Counted from the stretch's first letter, positions 9,639 to 20,441 are shown. The stretch: DNA of 64,000 bases from Mesostigma viride (GCA_009746045.1 RPFO01000076.1:3873920-3937919), one strand, 5' to 3'. The notes: generated by a model not told the origin, from the letters alone. Numbers and translations: made by a program.

Positions 9639-10224
9639 GGAACTCCGTGTGGATGTCCCTTTTCCATACAGCAGGCACCCTAACATAGAAAGGCGTCTTG
9701 CCCTCCCACTTTTCCTGTGCCACATCTGCATCCCCCTCCAGAAATGCCCTCTTGAAGTCTACCACCACTGAGCCATAGTCCAAGCCCTTGTTGAGAAGGC
9801 CTAGAAATACACACAGCAGCAGCCTCCAAGTATCATGCAACATGCCAGGGGTATACAACTCCTCAGCAGTGCACTCACCAGTACCCTTGAACTCATTCAG
9901 CACTGGCCTGACATGTGGTACCTTGACCCCGTCCACCTCCTTCATCTTGATGACAAACTTGAGCTTGAGTAGACGTCGTGCAGGAGGCAGGTCATTGACA
10001 GGTTCCACGCATTTCTTGGAGATCCAGTCCTCCCCAGATTTAATCAGACCCAGTGTGACCTGGGGACACATAATGGGAGAGGACATGAGCTTCACCAGGC
10101 CTTGGTAGTTGATAGGGCTGTGTCCAGCAAGTGAGTGAGGACCAATGCCCAAACTGCTTGGATGACTAGCAGCTGGCAATATGAGGTCATCAACCAAGGG
10201 CTCCTGCCCCTGGCACACTTGCAC
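9639..10224 (-). pseudogene. Copia-I RT, N-terminal part (copy 2)
   Basis: Contains the copia RT fingers and palm start: KLKFVIKMKEVDGVKVPHV, EELYTPGMLHDTWR and VVVDFKRAFLEGD (first catalytic Asp of RT). It ends at DIHTEF where the 6.7-kb block 2918-9638 interrupts it. Its continuation is at 2917. Relative to copy 3 there is also a 10-bp deletion near 10230, which separates this frame from the integrase-protease frame. Confidence 0.88.
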
Positions 10225-12041
10225 ACGCTGGTTACTGCACGTGATAGGTGAGTGGTCCTGAAATTAATCAGTGGGACCTGACCAGCCCCTTCCTTAGTCA
10301 GGAGAGAGGACGTGATCACTACCCCATCCTGGCATAGGAAATTCTGCCCCAGAAGAGCAGGTCCTTGATAGCCCTCCAAGACACAAAAAGCAGTGTCCTG
10401 TCCAAGGATAGGAATGAATACCTCACCCAGTACCTTCACGTGTACCCCGCCACTGAAGTCAGACACAAACTGATAGCTGGGTTCAGTCATGCTGTACCCT
10501 GCTGCAGCCCTGGTCCCAATGATGGAAACCTGAGAATTAGTGTCTACCTCTAAGGCAGTGTCCAGCCCCAGATTGCCATGCCACCTGAGCTTGGCTACCT
10601 TGGGCTGCTTCTTGGCTCTTTGTAGAGCCCCAATCAATCCAGCCAAACTTGTCCCCCTGGGCTTGGTTAGTGCCTTGGGCTTGACAGTTGACTCCCCAGC
10701 TGTTGACCTTGCAGCCTGTTCAACAAGTACCTCTGCAACCTGGCCAGGGCTGACAGATTCCCCTGCAACAGATGTGGTCGTTGCGTCAGTGATGTCACTT
10801 GGGACCTGAAAATCCTGCAGATCCTGTGAGCCTTGTGCCTGACTGCCCTCATTCATCAGGTTAGGCTTGACATATGACCAACTCAGCCGGTGTACATGCT
10901 TTGGTTCGTCCTCCATGCTGACCAAGCATGCGTGGCTAGCTTCATCAACCTGGGTAACCACCCCAGGACTCCAGCTACCACGTTTGCCATAAAGGCTAGG
11001 TTCCTTCCAAGCTAGGACCTTCTGACCCACTTGTGGCTCCAGCATCTTCCAACCCCGGTCCTTCTCCCTCAGCTTGGCAAAGGTGACATGTGCAGCATGT
11101 TTCCAGCCCTCCAGCACATGTGGTGGGCACAGGCCATGATATAGACCCATTGGGCTGACAGCAACTCCATCATAGTAGAAGTTAACCCTGCTGTTCAGCT
11201 GCTGCTCCACGTTCCTCAGCCATGCACTCCTGACAAGTGCAGGTGCAGACAAGGGTACCCAGTCTTCAGAGATGATCAATTTCTTGACCTCCTGGATTGC
11301 CCTCTCGATAGCACCCTGCTGCCCATGAGCCTCCCTAGGTGTAACCAGCAACTCAGGAAGGGTAGGATCACCCTTGAGATGCTGAAACTGCATGTCCACC
11401 TGGATCCTTGTGGTAGGAAACTTGGCTCTTACATTCTGCAGGGCAGCCAGCAAGTACCTGTTCTTCATAGAAGGTAAATGCTCTAGCACCTTGTATTTCG
11501 TGTACCTGTCCACGCACACCAACAGTTGCATGCCCCTGATGTGTTGGATATCACACTGCAGATCACCAATGCTCTGAGGTAGAGCTTTGGCATGTGATTT
11601 CCTGGGCTTGTTGGAGGACAACTGGCACTTACACCGTGAGGCAGCTTGCTGACACGCCTTAAGAAGGGGTGCCCTGCCCATACGGAAGGCAAAGTTGTTT
11701 GACAGAGAAGTGGCATGCCCAAACATGTTGTGGATTCGGGCACCCAACTCCTGGTACACAGAGGAAGCAGTCCCTGGCACAGTCAGGACTGTGCTGTCAG
11801 GTTGTCCAGCATCACCATGCTGACTTCCATCCTGTTCTGACTCAGAGCCTGAGTCACCCTGCTCATGCCCAACACCTGGACCGCCAGCAGGGACCACATG
11901 CATACCACCAGAGGCCTTCACACCCCTCTGTGGTTGTACATTGGTTTCTCTCAAAATGAGAGGTCCACCCTCGTGCCCAGCACGAGGATGCATGGGGTCA
12001 GACATTCTTACAGCTGCATCAGCTGTCAAGGACGTCTTCAT
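10092..12041 (-). CDS. Copia-I pol: integrase followed by retropepsin-like protease (copy 2)
   Basis: Numbering is from ATG 12041. An HHCC-like segment (H104, H109, C137, C139) precedes the integrase core with D164 (QCDIQH), D216 (IQVDMQF) and E246 (QQGAIERAI). The SH3-like tail is followed by a linker. A second domain then reads LEVDTNSQVSIIG (DTN at 500-502) and ALLGQNFL (562-569). The pairing and spacing match an aspartic retropepsin, with Asn replacing the usual Gly. This frame is longer than in copy 3, which has a one-base loss inside the protease. After about residue 590 the frame departs from RT because of a 10-bp deletion. Protease after integrase is not the standard copia order. Confidence 0.85.
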   Translation of the reverse strand: MKTSLTADAAVRMSDPMHPRAGHEGGPLILRETNVQPQRGVKASGGMHVVPAGGPGVGHEQGDSGSESEQDGSQHGDAGQPDSTVLTVPGTASSVYQELGARIHNMFGHATSLSNNFAFRMGRAPLLKACQQAASRCKCQLSSNKPRKSHAKALPQSIGDLQCDIQHIRGMQLLVCVDRYTKYKVLEHLPSMKNRYLLAALQNVRAKFPTTRIQVDMQFQHLKGDPTLPELLVTPREAHGQQGAIERAIQEVKKLIISEDWVPLSAPALVRSAWLRNVEQQLNSRVNFYYDGVAVSPMGLYHGLCPPHVLEGWKHAAHVTFAKLREKDRGWKMLEPQVGQKVLAWKEPSLYGKRGSWSPGVVTQVDEASHACLVSMEDEPKHVHRLSWSYVKPNLMNEGSQAQGSQDLQDFQVPSDITDATTTSVAGESVSPGQVAEVLVEQAARSTAGESTVKPKALTKPRGTSLAGLIGALQRAKKQPKVAKLRWHGNLGLDTALEVDTNSQVSIIGTRAAAGYSMTEPSYQFVSDFSGGVHVKVLGEVFIPILGQDTAFCVLEGYQGPALLGQNFLCQDGVVITSSLLTKEGAGQVPLINFRTTHLSRAVTSVCKCARGRSPWLMTSYCQLLVIQAVWALVLTHLLDTALSTTKAW

Positions 12042-12182
12042 AGGAACCTGTACCTCTCCAGGTGACCTGGGGCCACTCTGAACCTGGAGATCACCCTCTT
12101 GTTGCCCAGATATAAAATCTGCATTGGAGCACCTGGCCTCCCCCCTGGGTGAATTAAGGTGTGTAGGGGTTGCCTCAGACAG

Positions 12183-13298
12183 TCACTGCTCCTTGTTGTC
12201 TTCTTGCTGACTGCCCTTTGAAGGCTGGCCTGCCTGGGACTTGTTGTTGTTCTTCTTGTTGTTGTTGTTATTCTTGTTGCTGCCCTGGCCCTGGGACTTC
12301 TTGAAGCTGGGACACTCCTTCTTGATGTGCCCCCACCCCTTGCACAGGTAGCATTGTATCTTTGACTTGCCCTGGCCTCCTCCCCCGTTGTCAGGCGCGT
12401 TGCCCTGCTTGGGCTTACCACCCACCCGCCTGAACACCGACTTGGAGTGTGACCTCCTGTCAGAGTCGGGTGAATGATCGCCCTTGCGCTTGTTATGGTT
12501 GCCCCCTCGTCCTCCCTGGCTTCTGTCAGCCTCAGACGTCTTGGAGCCCCCCTGGGCACGCCCACCTGCGTGGGTAGCCTTCACTGCTGGCACTCCACCC
12601 TCAAACAGCTCCTCTGCCTCGAGTGCTTGTTTGATTATGACCTTGTAGGCCTTGAGGGTTGAGTGTGGGGCACACATGACCTTTAAGGAGCCACGTGTCG
12701 CCTTATCCAGCCCAGAAACCTTGAGCCAGTTGGTCAGGGCTATGTTATCAGCAACATTAAAGCCATGAGCCCTGCCCTCCTCAACCATTTTACAATAGTT
12801 AAGGAAGTTTTGGATCAGGTCTCCCTTGACCTCCCACCCCTGGTATTTATCCTGCCAATGGATCCCCACTTTCTTCCTCTGATCCTCTAGCAGCTCCTTT
12901 AACTCTGCCACGTAGCTGGACCAGGCCTTGTTGGCCTTCTTACACTCTCTAGTGAGGTCCTTTATCTGATCTGTACACTTGCCAAAAGTCTGGCTACCTA
13001 TCCAGATCTGGTAATAGTTTGTACCACCGTACAAACTTGGAAACCCCTCTAGCCCCTCCACAAACTCCTCAGCCTGCTTGGGCTTTGTGTCTGACGTGAC
13101 AGGTTGCAGTTGATTCACAATAAGCAAACCCTGGGTAGTGAGATCATAACCAAGAACAGCTTGTGTATTATTAGGGTTGTGATGAACATTGGTAATTTCC
13201 CCGGTGACACCCACGTCATCTACGTGAGCTGTCCCGCTACCAGCACCACCATTATTCCCACTGGCTGGGGCACCTTTGCTACGGCGCCCGTCTGCCAT
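12183..13298 (-). CDS. Copia-I gag with CCHC zinc knuckle (copy 2, 371 aa)
   Basis: Starts MADGRRSKGAPASGNN and ends in a UGA. The N-terminal and central region (GFPSLYGGTNYYQIW ... FLNYCKMVEEG ... ALEAEELFEGG) is a copia-type capsid. The CCHC knuckle is CYLCKGWGHIKKEC (CX2CX4HX4C) near the C-terminus, followed by an Asn/Lys-rich tail. The next ORF (pol) is in the same frame, and no other stop lies between the gag UGA and the first pol ATG at 12041. Pol may therefore be made by readthrough. Confidence 0.92.
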   Translation of the reverse strand: MADGRRSKGAPASGNNGGAGSGTAHVDDVGVTGEITNVHHNPNNTQAVLGYDLTTQGLLIVNQLQPVTSDTKPKQAEEFVEGLEGFPSLYGGTNYYQIWIGSQTFGKCTDQIKDLTRECKKANKAWSSYVAELKELLEDQRKKVGIHWQDKYQGWEVKGDLIQNFLNYCKMVEEGRAHGFNVADNIALTNWLKVSGLDKATRGSLKVMCAPHSTLKAYKVIIKQALEAEELFEGGVPAVKATHAGGRAQGGSKTSEADRSQGGRGGNHNKRKGDHSPDSDRRSHSKSVFRRVGGKPKQGNAPDNGGGGQGKSKIQCYLCKGWGHIKKECPSFKKSQGQGSNKNNNNNKKNNNKSQAGQPSKGSQQEDNKEQ

Positions 13299-13464
13299 TC
13301 TGCACTACAAGCTATTCAAAAACACCTCAGCAAAGCAGCAGAATAAAGTATGTACAAAGAATTGTCGCAACTGCCGCCTGCGCCGGTGTCGCCTCCGCCC
13401 CGCAAATCGCCGTTGAAAATTCGACAAAAATGTCGACGAGTACTGGAAAAGAAAATTGGCCGAC

Positions 13465-14181
13465 TTAGTAGTCAAGGCCCCGGAAGTCGCAGTACTCGTA
13501 TGCGAACTCACGATCCTCCATATCCGGCGTGTGAGCCGGACCTGCGCCGGTATGTATCAAAACCGGTGTGCTCCCCGTCGCGAAAGTTGCGATGCGCCGA
13601 CGCGCTACGAGGCGCAGAGGATGTGTAAAGATCGACAACAATTCCCACCCCGCGGGAATCCACTCTCGCAAAGATGCGAGAAATGCCACCAGGTTAATGA
13701 GAACCTGGCGTTCGCGACTGCGTACGCCGCGTGTGAGCAGCGATAGCAACGCGAGGTCTTGAAATAAGTTTGTCGACACCACCGGCGCACCCCCCGTGCG
13801 TAGTGATGCCCAGTTTTGTAAATTTCTTTGGTAGCCGGTGAGTGAAGAGATGGCGTTATCCAACTCCTCGATGGCAGTGGTGACTTCGGTCACCGACCGC
13901 AAACCTCCACGCACCTGGACCGTGAATTGCGACAAAATGTTGCGAATCTGGTCCAATGGCGTGCGTATAGCCGGCACCAACTGCGGCAAATCGGGGTCCT
14001 CGGGGAAATCCCCGAGCAATGGATGAGCTGCGCGCTGCCGACGATGAAGTTCGTCCAGCGATATCGTGACCTCGTCAAGCAATTGCTGCCACGACGGCGC
14101 AGCCGGTCTTGGTAAAGGATCAGCCGGCGGAGCGGCTATCTCCTCATCGCCGGGAATTCGGAATTCTTCAGAATTTGGCAT
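13465..14181 (-). CDS. Copia-I ORF-A, accessory ORF (copy 2, 238 aa)
   Basis: Intact ORF from MPNSEEFRIPGDEEI to FRGLDY, lying between the LTR and gag. The central part (LLDEVTISLDELHRRQRA ... IRNILSQFTVQVRG ... AIEELDNAISSLTGYQ) looks helical, possibly coiled coil. No catalytic motif, zinc knuckle or membrane segment is seen. Nearly the same protein is encoded in copies 1 and 3, so the reading frame has been kept. Function is unknown; candidates are a second structural protein or a regulator. Confidence 0.8.
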   Translation of the reverse strand: MPNSEEFRIPGDEEIAAPPADPLPRPAAPSWQQLLDEVTISLDELHRRQRAAHPLLGDFPEDPDLPQLVPAIRTPLDQIRNILSQFTVQVRGGLRSVTEVTTAIEELDNAISSLTGYQRNLQNWASLRTGGAPVVSTNLFQDLALLSLLTRGVRSRERQVLINLVAFLASLREWIPAGWELLSIFTHPLRLVARRRIATFATGSTPVLIHTGAGPAHTPDMEDREFAYEYCDFRGLDY

Positions 14182-14205
14182 ATTTGGAACGAGGCGTGTA
14201 ATACG

Positions 14206-14821
14206 AGTTGTATGAGAGTGAATGCCACGAATTCCGCCATGGTTCTTGCAGGAAGTTGCCTTTATTAATAACAGGAAACACAGACGTAAGTCACGTCACT
14301 TCCAAGACTGCACGCAGCACAGACGACAGGGTCGCAGTGCCAAGAGAACGTGCACGCAAGAACTAGCGTCCCGGTGCGACCAAGTCACACATATAGGTTG
14401 TTAGGGACGCGTCCAAGTATTCAGCTGCACTGTCACAGCTGAACTGTCAATCAATTGATTACACAGACTCTGGCACGCCTTTGGCGCGGAGATCTATCAA
14501 TTGTCCATACGGCTAGTCCTGTGGACCTATCCGTACACTACTCAGCATCAATTGTCTCATAGGTCCTGGCGCGCTACAGCGCGCCTACCTATCAATTGAC
14601 CATCAAGTTCTGTACAAGTCCTGTCAACGTCCTGCGGACTATCAAAGTGACACTTGTACATCCTGTGTCCGTACGCGCCCACAGTGGCGCGCCGGGTACT
14701 GTCGGCACAGCCTAGGAAACGTCATAACTTTTACGTTCCTTAACCAAATGAGGCGTTCAAGGTGCCGTTGGAAAGAGCGTAACAATCTCTATCCATCTAA
14801 CGTAAATCCTTTACGTTAACT
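14206..14821 (-). repeat. Copia-I LTR (copy 2, 5' LTR), 616 bp
   Basis: Same length and nearly the same sequence as 1384-1999 and 51869-52484, again with AGTTAACG and ...ACAACT ends read on the minus strand. It is followed outside by TTATC. Confidence 0.93.
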
Positions 14822-14918
14822 TTATCGACGCGTACCGTACCCTAGCGTCACGCGTCACGCGTCACCGGGTGCTCCCAACACCGGGTGTGATTTCCAAAAA
14901 CCCATATACTAAGGCGAA

Positions 14919-15410
14919 ATGCATAAAGTTAAAACGTTAGCCTCCGACAATCTGGAGCGTCCGATGATGGATCCAACGGCCGTGATAAACCCGCTAAGCT
15001 ATAGGCTCGGGTCGTCCGTCCAAATACTACACATAAACAACCAATACAAAACAAGCAAACTACGGAAAACAAACGGCCTTCGGCCCCAACGGTCGCAAAT
15101 CCAACGCAAACGACCCGAAATCGATAACGGCACCACCGAAACGACGCAGCCGCAGGCCACGCCGACAGCCACCATGTCTGACGAAAAACAAAGTGACGTG
15201 CTCCGCGGGCAATTTGCTGGCTGGCGATGGCAGGAAACGTACGCTAGAAAATTGGGATGGGGAATGCGCAGCCATGGTTTTATACGTCAAAATTTTATGT
15301 TTGAAGAGCAAGTACGAAATTTTCTGAGCTGGAGGTGCGTCAACGGAGTGATACCTGCGTGGGAGAGGTCCGTGTCGCTATGGCGACCTGGAAATGGAAT
15401 GTCGTTGTAG
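14919..15410 (+). CDS. Weak hypothetical ORF (163 aa)
   Basis: An ATG-started ORF of 163 codons just outside the Copia-I copy 2 LTR. An internal ATG at 15175 in good context (ACCATGTC) gives MSDEKQSDVLRGQFAGWRWQ, which could be a short exon start. No family is recognised. It may be chance, because the surrounding sequence carries no other coding evidence. Confidence 0.2.
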   Translation: MHKVKTLASDNLERPMMDPTAVINPLSYRLGSSVQILHINNQYKTSKLRKTNGLRPQRSQIQRKRPEIDNGTTETTQPQATPTATMSDEKQSDVLRGQFAGWRWQETYARKLGWGMRSHGFIRQNFMFEEQVRNFLSWRCVNGVIPAWERSVSLWRPGNGMSL

Positions 15411-15499
15411 ATTTAGGTATTGTAGTATCAGGGGTACTGTAGTATCAGGGGACTCGCACGTCCAAAAGCCTGAAAAACTGACTTTAATGAATATCAATT

Positions 15500-15645
15500 C
15501 CAATGCACTTGGGAACCATCTAATGATGATTGAGTACCATAAATATGATGTTTGGACATTCATACCACCACTTGTTGGGGGTACTACCCCCAACCACGCA
15601 CCGGTGGCAAGCTAAAAATAGAAAAAGACGCTATTTATGAGATAT
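15500..15645 (-). repeat. Dispersed repeat, copy 1
   Basis: The reverse complement of this stretch (AAATAGCGTCTTTTTCTA..., ACCGGTG..., GTAGTA(C)CCCCCAA..., CATATTTATGGT) matches 39690-39830 in order with substitutions. Its type is unknown. Confidence 0.5.
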
Positions 15646-18307
15646 TTCGCCCAAGATAAACCACTTATTCAAATGACCTGCCCATACATTCCTGCAAAGT
15701 TCCTCCACTTTTAAAAAATCTGGGCGATTCACATGGCCAAAATAATCACATTTGTTTGAGTTATTAATTTCCCCGCGAAATGGGTACTTTTTTGAGCCAA
15801 AACAAATAAATCAAATCATCAACACATCGAATTGGGTCATCCATACATTCGAAATTCTGCTGAGTGGGGGGAAACACAAACCCAAAGTTTGAGCTCATTC
15901 TGACAAGCGTAGCTCAAGTTATCGATTTTCCTGTGATGCCACCTGAGTAGACGCTAAAAGAGAATTGAGCTAGTGCTGAGCCAAAATGACATGTGTTTTG
16001 CCACCCTAGACACCCAAAAACATGCCCACTTTGATCACGGAATGTGAGGAGGATGCCCGGTGCGTCATACGCCATACCCCGCCATCGGCACAGCCAACCT
16101 TGCGAATCTACCTTTAACAACAAGGCTGGTAGGACGACACGCCTGGGCAGCATATGCAATGCCTATCTCAGGCTGATAATGTGTGCTTTTGTGCCAACAA
16201 CCAAGTTGTTCCACCCAACAACACATTAAAAACCCTCTTCCAAAATGCCCAACAAGCCGGACACATGGAGGACCACACACGCAGTATATAAAGAGAAAAT
16301 AAGCTGAGTTCTTATCCAGCAACCCGTGGCTAGCTGCTGTGGCTAGCATTACAAAGGCTATCATTTACTCAGTGGGAAAGGTGAAGAGAACATTGGAACA
16401 ACCTACCTGACGCATGTGCCACCAACGCATTGTGTCCAGCAAAATGCACACTGCCTCCTTTCTAGCAAGCGCGAGCCACTTCTTTAGGAGACAGGTGCCA
16501 GCTCGCCAGTGTCTGGGGACAATGATGTCGCTGCTTAGGAAGACCGCGTGAATTTCCTCGAACACAACTGTCTATACCGCAAAAGATATTTCAGAGAAGC
16601 ATGGAAACAAAAGCATGACACCTTCCCGACAGGTTGTGGGCCACGCGCTGCAGCAAGCCAGCCACGTCACAGACGAACTGGCTAAAAAACATCCAGGATT
16701 CTAACGATGCAGCGCCAGGACCCGCAACTTCATGGCAGCATCTGGCCGGAAAGAAGGCGAAAAGCTTACGTCGAACAAGCCAAGAAAGCAGGAAAACGCT
16801 AGCTATAGACGTTTTATACAAGAACGTACCATAACGGGCGTTTATTCGTGCCCAGGCGCACAAGAAAGGCCAGCCGTTCATGGAGAGGTCGGGCGCGCAT
16901 CGCGCAGGCCTAATGTTATCTTACCGCAAAATGACGGGAAAGGTAATTAATAGAAGCAGCGGGAAATTTACGGATTTAGAATTTACGGATTTTTACGGAT
17001 TTAGAAACATCATTAAACTAGCTTCCCTTACGACCATCAACGCTGGTAACAATCGACAATCACACGCGCAGGCATTCATTATACTTAATTCATCCCGACA
17101 GAAATTCAGGTCGGACCCCCCCTGCCGATGGTAAAGAAAAAAAGCCCGCGACATTACAGATCGCAACCATCCCACCATAAAGTGGAATCAGTAACTAATC
17201 TTCTCTAACAATCGAGCATGTTTTCTGCCTTCCGCGTGCCAATTTGTCACGTTTCGTGTAAAAGCAGTCGCCATATGGCCACTTCCGCAACGGGTGCGCG
17301 CACCGTGCACCCACTTTTCACGGTACGGAGGGGTACCGCGGAATTTTTTTGGCGCGGAAAATATTCGCCGCGCCGAGTCCCCTTAATTGCTTTACGTACT
17401 GGGTGCCTAGTGAAATCAGTTTGCTGTTCGTGGAAGGCATGGGGTGTGGCCGACGAGTTTCTGGTGTCATCATATTGGAAAGAACGCTGGATTTTTCGCC
17501 ACGGGACGTAACTGGCGATGCCGATGGTGAGGCGTTTGTTTCGATGACCGGGGTACTACCTGCTCTCTTTCTGATGCATTTTCATGGTTGCGTTCTTTCC
17601 ATTTCGCCGAATCCACCTAGTCGTAGCGTAGCGTAGCGTTTTATTTTCTTAGCCGACGTGCAGGACGCCATCTTCATGGTCCTTCGAATGTCCTGTGTGA
17701 ACGTCCGTTGCCCAAGGATCTGTGATGCTTTTTTCTGGAATATACCGGGCTTGGAAAGCCCCTCTGGATGCTTGCCTGGTCACGGGTTTGGGGCGTCATT
17801 TACTGCGGCTGTACTGGCTCACATTCATGGTGCTTTCTGCGTAAGCTGACTTGCTTCGCACGTGGATTTTCACTGGACTGAAGAGCGCGTCTGCTAGCAT
17901 GTTTACGTGGTGTATAAGGTGATCAATCAACCATTTGTTTATAGAAGGTGTGACAATACATGTAGAAGGTGTGTTATATATTTCTTCATCAAGCATGTCA
18001 AAAGTAATCTCCACTCGCTTACAACCTGAATTTTGCTTTGCTGGGTCTGCTGTGTTTGTGTCTCACTGTGCAGGCTATCCCCTTGGTTGATCAACCAGGT
18101 GATTTTTGGTGGCAGCGGGGCCATATACTCTTCTTGGCGTTTTTCATCCATGGCATGTCAACCAACGCATGCATGCCAGCCCCTACTAAACAAGAAAACA
18201 CTAAGTCACGTTGGGTGGCACCAAAGAATGGAATTCAGGGCATGGTCATGAGCAGGGTAACAGCAGCATTAATATTAAATGGGCATGATGTAAACAGGAA
18301 AACACTA

Positions 18308-18660
18308 AGGCCCTTTCCACATTCGTCAGTTCCGGGGAGTTAGGGTCCTGATTCAGTCGGTTCCGGAACTAGAGGTTTCCACATTGGGCCGTCCAATTAG
18401 AAATTTAATTCGATACCACCGCTAACTGGGTTTTCACACTCGGGTTTTTTTCGGTCGAATTTCCGTTTTGGCCGGAAAAAATTCGACGAAACTTTTTCAC
18501 ACTGGGTTTTTCCGGTCCGAAACGGGAAAACGGGTCATTTTCGTTGATCCACCGTAATACCACTGAATGATTTGGCCAAATCAGGTGGAATTCAGTGGTA
18601 TTGGGTGGTAGACCCCCAAATGGGTCTACCACCCAATACCACTGAATTCCACCCCATTTG
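18308..18660. repeat. Inverted-repeat/MITE-like DNA with TTTCACACT-type motifs
   Basis: Several copies of a GG..TTTCCACATT/TTTTCACACTCGG motif occur at about 18314, 18378, 18431 and 18498. The segment at 18429-18460 is the inverted complement of 27596-27626, consistent with terminal repeats of a DNA transposon later split by Copia-S. No target duplication could be settled. Confidence 0.5.
18584..18653. repeat. Perfect 32-bp-arm hairpin
   Basis: Arms 18584-18615 and 18622-18653 are exact reverse complements with a 6-nt loop (CCAAAT). A separate 16-bp palindrome (TGATTTGGCCAAATCA, 18568-18583) abuts the left arm. It lies just left of the Copia-S target site. Confidence 0.9.
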
Positions 18661-18710
18661 TGGCCGGGGAGGCGCCGCGCCACAAATTTTTACTTGTCCG
18701 ACCCAATAGG

Positions 18711-19142
18711 TGTCAGAAGTATCGACACACCTGCCTGAAACTAGTACTTATAGTTTAGTGCTAGCTCTGGACTGCATGGACGGGCATGTGCCGCATGTTT
18801 AAGTTCTGTTCCATAAGTGACCCAGTCATTCTGTGACTGACCTTGAACTTTGGTTGTGAATGGTTGGCTTGAGATCACGTTATGATTGTAACTGCCACAC
18901 AGTCAGAAAAGACCCGGTTTGGTGTGGCCACGTTGTAGGTAGATCATAACTGCTACCCAGTAGCTGAGCCTGGAATTGTTTAAAAGGCGAAGCTACGCAC
19001 CGTGTTTGCACTCTCAGTACCTCACACCTAACACACTCCTGTGGTGGAACTAGCAGCCGGCCAGCTGCCGACTGAGACTTATTTTTATCTGAGTGAAATA
19101 AAGTAAAACTTTGTGGCAAACATTGTTTTCTCACTCCCAACA
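18711..19142 (+). repeat. Copia-S 5' LTR (432 bp)
   Basis: Starts TGTCAGAAGTATCGACA and ends CTCACTCCCAACA, matching 26171-26602 base for base as far as I compared. TTTAAAAGG near 18979 could be the promoter box and AATAAA at 19097-19102 the polyadenylation signal. Confidence 0.96.
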
Positions 19143-19156
19143 TGGCATCGGAGTGC
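19143..19156 (+). promoter_or_regulatory. Copia-S primer binding site candidate
   Basis: TGGCATCGGAGTGC lies directly after the 5' LTR. It resembles the initiator-Met PBS (TGGTATCAGAGC) with two changes in the first twelve bases, so a tRNA-iMet primer is plausible but unproven. Confidence 0.6.
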
Positions 19157-19388
19157 GGTTCGCACGCCTTTCGACCTGCTTACCGCTGGTAAAAGTCGTT
19201 TCCCGAGGCTCTGCTCACGGTTGACTTTAGATTTGTGTATTTCGGCGAAATTTGCATGACGACAGCGTAGGCGGAAGTTTGATTCCCGTCTGGCGCGTAC
19301 TACAAAAGGTGCTTGGTTCGATTCCTGGCCGGAATCTCTTAGTCAACGTTACCTTTTGTTTTGGAGTTTTCTGCTGTTTTTTGCTGGA

Positions 19389-20395
19389 ATGGCTTCCGGC
19401 ACTCGTAGCCAGGTCGCTTCCGCGAGTCGCGCTGCTGGTAGTAACGATTTTGATGCCGACGACGCTGCCGGTCTGGCCGCTTTGACTGCATCGTCCGTAA
19501 CCCTTACCGATTCGGGTCTCCCAGGCGAAGTATTTTTTGACGCCGCAGCTGGGCTGGCTGCCCTGGCCTTGCACCCGCCAGGTGGTGATGAAGACGCCGT
19601 TCTCGGTGCTCCCGACGGTGCAAATCCGGCTGCGGATGGTGGTGGTTTGAGTCGCGATACGGCGGGGGGGGGGCCCGCCCGAGCCTCCTTTGTGGCTTGC
19701 AAGGAGCTTTTGAAGGATGTTCGTGGGGTCAAGGTTTTTACCGGCTCAGATTGGTCGCTGTGGATCCCTTTTAAGGACCATTTCTTGGGCCTTGTTTCCC
19801 TTTATGCTGGCCTCCTTGGAGTGCTGGCAGGTGTTGTCCCGAACGTGCAACTGGATCGGCTCCTTTACGTTGCCTTGTTGGCCGTCGTCGATGGGCCTGC
19901 GCGTGCCTTGATGCAGACACTCCCCCTGGATCGTCGCCTGGGCAGTCTGGCCATCACCAAGCTCATCCAGGTCTATGAGCATGGCAAGCTCACCAAGTCC
20001 ATGCGTCTGGACTTGTGGAAACAAATGGCCCAGCTTCGTCAAACTACTCGTGAGACTGTGGAGCCGTATGTGAACCGCTCGGAACTGCTGTACGCCAAGC
20101 TCCAGGCTGCAGGCATTACGTTCCCAGTCGCTGCCTTCATTGCCAGCGTCCTCAGCGGTCTGCGCGCGGAGTACCGGCCTGCGCTGATCTCCCTCCGTCT
20201 TGACGAGGTCGAGACTGTTCCGGTCCTGCGGCAGCGCCTGATGGAAGTTGAAGATCTGCTGACGGGTGGCCTCCCGTCCCCTGCAGATTCTGGCTCTGCC
20301 TCCAACCACGCGTACCATACCCCTGGCCGGGGGCGTGGCCCACGAAATGGCGGTGCCCGCGGCAACGGCAACGGCAACAGCAACGGCACCGGAAG

Positions 20396-20441
<46 letters not shown>

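Larger units (their letters stand above)
2000..14821 (-). mobile_element. Copia-I copy 2, interrupted twice
   Basis: Reading on the minus strand: LTR (14206-14821), ORF-A, gag, integrase-protease and the start of RT down to 9639; then a foreign block 2918-9638; then the rest of RT and RNase H (2917 down to 2000), where copy 1 is inserted. The junction flanks (…TTTTAA at 2917 and GGAACTCC from 9639) are contiguous in Copia-I copy 3 near 57050. The outer flank after the LTR is TTATC (14822-14826), a candidate target duplication. The 3' LTR lies beyond the window. Confidence 0.9.
14822..18307. other. Unassigned sequence between two copia elements
   Basis: About 3.5 kb without a recognisable protein apart from one weak ORF (14919-15410). 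It has AT-rich and mixed segments, short repeats such as a doubled GTAGTATCAGGGG word near 15421-15450, and a dispersed-repeat match to 39690-39830 around 15500-15640. Nothing else could be identified. Confidence 0.4.

Noticed and set aside
14919-15410. Host gene exon
   Set aside because: One ORF without homology recognised, splice context or neighbours; kept only as a low-confidence entry.
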